Positions 61,964-64,000 of a stretch of DNA of 64,000 nucleotides are shown piece by piece (the stretch's first letter is position 1; the number at the start of each line of letters is the position of its first letter). A program made the translations under genes and the position numbers. The notes under the pieces were generated by a model. The model ran no database searches and was not told where the DNA came from. It worked only from the letters and a program-made list of their open reading frames with translations. Source of the DNA: Zanthoxylum bungeanum (Eukaryota; Streptophyta; Magnoliopsida; Sapindales; Rutaceae); assembly GCA_019454045.1 (NCBI GenBank), contig SKCR01026736.1, positions 1 through 64,000 of the forward strand, read 5' to 3'.

Positions 61964-64000
61964 CATTTGAGCATGAAACTTGATTAGGGTTGAAATTGGG
62001 TAAAAATGATTTGAGCATGTTTTGATGAAATTGATTGTTGATATATGCTTGAATGATGATAACATGGTGTTATGCATGATCAATTTGATGAATATTGAGT
62101 TGGATCAATTTTTCCCTAATAACTTAGCTTGGCCAAAAGTCATATTTGCCCTAATGTCTTGGATTTTTTGATTTTTGATTCATTGGATGAGTTGGAATCA
62201 TGGTGGGAGTATTGATTTAATGTTGAATTTGATTTAATTGGATTGAAACCAAATCGGACATAAAATGCCCTCAATTGCCGAGACTATATAGCATGTTTGG
62301 GTTTGATTTTTTGATCAAAATGTGTTGGACACTAATTGATGTAATTGAGCATGATTAGTTGTGTAAATTGATGATTTTGAAATATTGATTTATGTAATTA
62401 ATTATGCTATACACTTTAGGTTAATTAGATTATGAAATTGGAATTTTATGATTTAATTAATTGGGCCAATTTTGGAAATTAGGCTTGTAAAGTTGTTATT
62501 GGGCTTATCGGGCTTGGTTGTACCAAGTTAGGTTTAGGATAAATTGGTTGGATCCAATTGGGCCCAAAACCACTTCCATAAATCCCAAATGCGACTAATG
62601 GACCTTAATTATTTAATTGGGCCTAATGGGCCTAAATTGATTTCTAGGCTTATAGGGTTACTCCTTTATTGGGCTTTGGTTATTGGGTTTGACCCGAGTT
62701 GACCAAAAGCCCACGCCTTAAAGAAATTAATTAAAAGCCCATTGGACTTTAATTAAATAAACGTTGGACGTTAATCGGGCTTTGAGACCCGTAACGATTA
62801 AATTTGGAATTTAAGTCGTAAATGTTTATTAATAAAGTGTAATATTTAATTTGGAATTAACTAGCGAATTAGTATTAAATACAAATTGAATTGGATTTAA
62901 TTATGTAGTTTAATTTAATTCAAGAATTCGTACTTTGAGTACTTATTCGCAAAACGAGTTTGACTCGCGCAAAATCAAATCGTTGTTTGAACATTGGATG
63001 GTCATTAATTATCAGATTAATTAATTTGATTAGATTGATTGATAACATGTTTGTGTGAATACATGGTTGCGATGAATGAATAATATATATCAGATGGATA
63101 TTAGTTGGGTGGGGCAATTTTAGAAATTGTTGTAATAAATTTAGAATTTATTAATTGGACCTGCGTGTCCAGCCTATTACCTTCTTTCTCATTGTATTTC
63201 TCTTCTCACCTATTCCCCTAAATGCAAATGAGGTTTCTTTAGAAGTGTAGTGTAACGGGTAGAAGTGAATACTTGTGCTAGCGGGAGAGAGGAAATGAGA
63301 GATTTGATGTAGGATCAATGTGTTAAGTATCCATCCGCATATCATTATTATTTATTTATACGCGCTTTATTATGTGTTTAGAATGCATGTTTAAGGGTGT
63401 ATGATGATGAGACCTTAACAAAGATAATGAATTGGTTGCCAATTTGTACGCGAAAAACCCTCAAACAATATTAAGCGTTTTATCCTTCCATTGAGTGATT
63501 CTTACTCAAGATCCAAGACTGGCATTGGTTTGTTGGCCAAAGTCAAGGCCTTTTTCCGTCGAGGATGTGTTTGAATCACGAGAGCTTTGTTCAATATCAG
63601 TGTCTTGTCCAAGTTGTGATTTGTTGGCCAAAGTCAAGATCACTTCTTGTCCATCGACATTGATTACGAAGCTTTCCATGGTGAATGGGTCACGCTTAAC
63701 TGGGATCACTAAGTTTGTTGTGCCAAAGCCAAGGCTTAGTTGATTCAGAGGAAAAAGGTTAGGCAATATATTGGATATATATTGGCATATATATTGTATA
63801 TATGTTTCGGACTTGGATGTCCCCCTACTGGATCTAGGAATTGGATGGGATCCAATTGATCTTAGAGATCTACCTAGTTAATTATCATACAATTTGTTGG
63901 CCAAAGTCAAGATTGTGTGATATTTAACGGGATCCTAGCCCGCTAGGAAACATGGTTTCCCGAGTACTCGACAGAGGGTTAGAGGCTCACCGAAAAATAG
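61964..64000 (+). other. E4 leader, cut by window end
   Basis: It is collinear with the E2 leader, with GGGC-rich words (62460-62720), a 9-bp-arm hairpin with loop TAG at 63133-63153, and four copies of the 19-nt motif at 63529, 63620, 63714 (degenerate) and 63893. A short antisense open frame lies at 63506-63766. Gag would follow just after the window. Confidence 0.82.

Larger units (their letters stand above)
59944..64000 (+). mobile_element. E4: Ty1/copia element (family B), left part
   Basis: The 5' LTR (59944-61949), degenerate primer-binding site and leader continue to the window end. It inserted into the 5' LTR of E3. The preceding 5-mer AGTAG (59939-59943) is the expected left target-site duplication. 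No coding part is inside the window. Confidence 0.9.

Overview
This is a repeat-dominated stretch of a plant nuclear genome, most likely a eudicot. The evidence is AT-rich DNA, a 12-exon gene with GT-AG introns encoding a plant-type adenosine kinase, SINE, hAT and CACTA remnants, and several nested Ty1/copia elements primed by initiator-Met tRNA. There is one clearly intact host gene, ADK at 2949-7094 on the + strand. Almost everything else is mobile-element DNA in various states of decay.

Layout. 1-2850: AT-rich intergenic DNA with two tRNA-type SINEs, one with a perfect 15-bp target-site duplication. 2856-7346: ADK with TATA box and poly(A) signal. 7563-8031: a hAT-type MITE with an 8-bp TSD. 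8041-9740: the 3' part of a decayed Ty3/gypsy element (minus). 9741-12930: a Tat/Ogre-like LTR with polypurine tract and part of its interior (minus), inserted in that gypsy integrase. 12940-14025: one end of a CACTA transposon with subterminal repeats. 14026-21173: a mosaic of gypsy-type LTR remnants, a GC-rich palindrome cluster and a hAT-like end.

From 21174 to the window end there are two copia families. Family A (E1, minus, 21174-38923; E5, plus, from 46359) has ~1.95-kb LTRs starting TGTTAGGG. Family B (E2, plus, 22974-32859, complete with 5-bp TSD TAGAC; E3, minus, 51817-59943; E4, plus, 59944 to window end) has ~2-kb LTRs starting TGTTGGA. E2 sits inside the reverse transcriptase of E1. 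E3 sits inside the reverse transcriptase of E5, and E4 sits inside the 5' LTR of E3. E1 and E5 lie head to head and form the arms of a large inverted repeat around a 7.4-kb spacer (38924-46358) made of gypsy LTR pieces and fragments of a third copia lineage. No retroelement reading frame is intact.

The most unusual signal is in family B. Its LTRs carry a run of about nine consecutive near-perfect hairpins (stems 6-12 bp) in ~285 bp, each with a loop of exactly 3 nt, usually TGG or TNG on the sense strand. The array recurs in all four readable LTRs, and further hairpins of the same design occur in the leader and early gag region. The leader also carries a 19-nt motif (TTTGTTGGCCAAAGTCAAG) four times in similar order and spacing in E2, E3 and E4. 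I know of no described function for either structure. All comparisons were made by eye; no alignment or folding was run.
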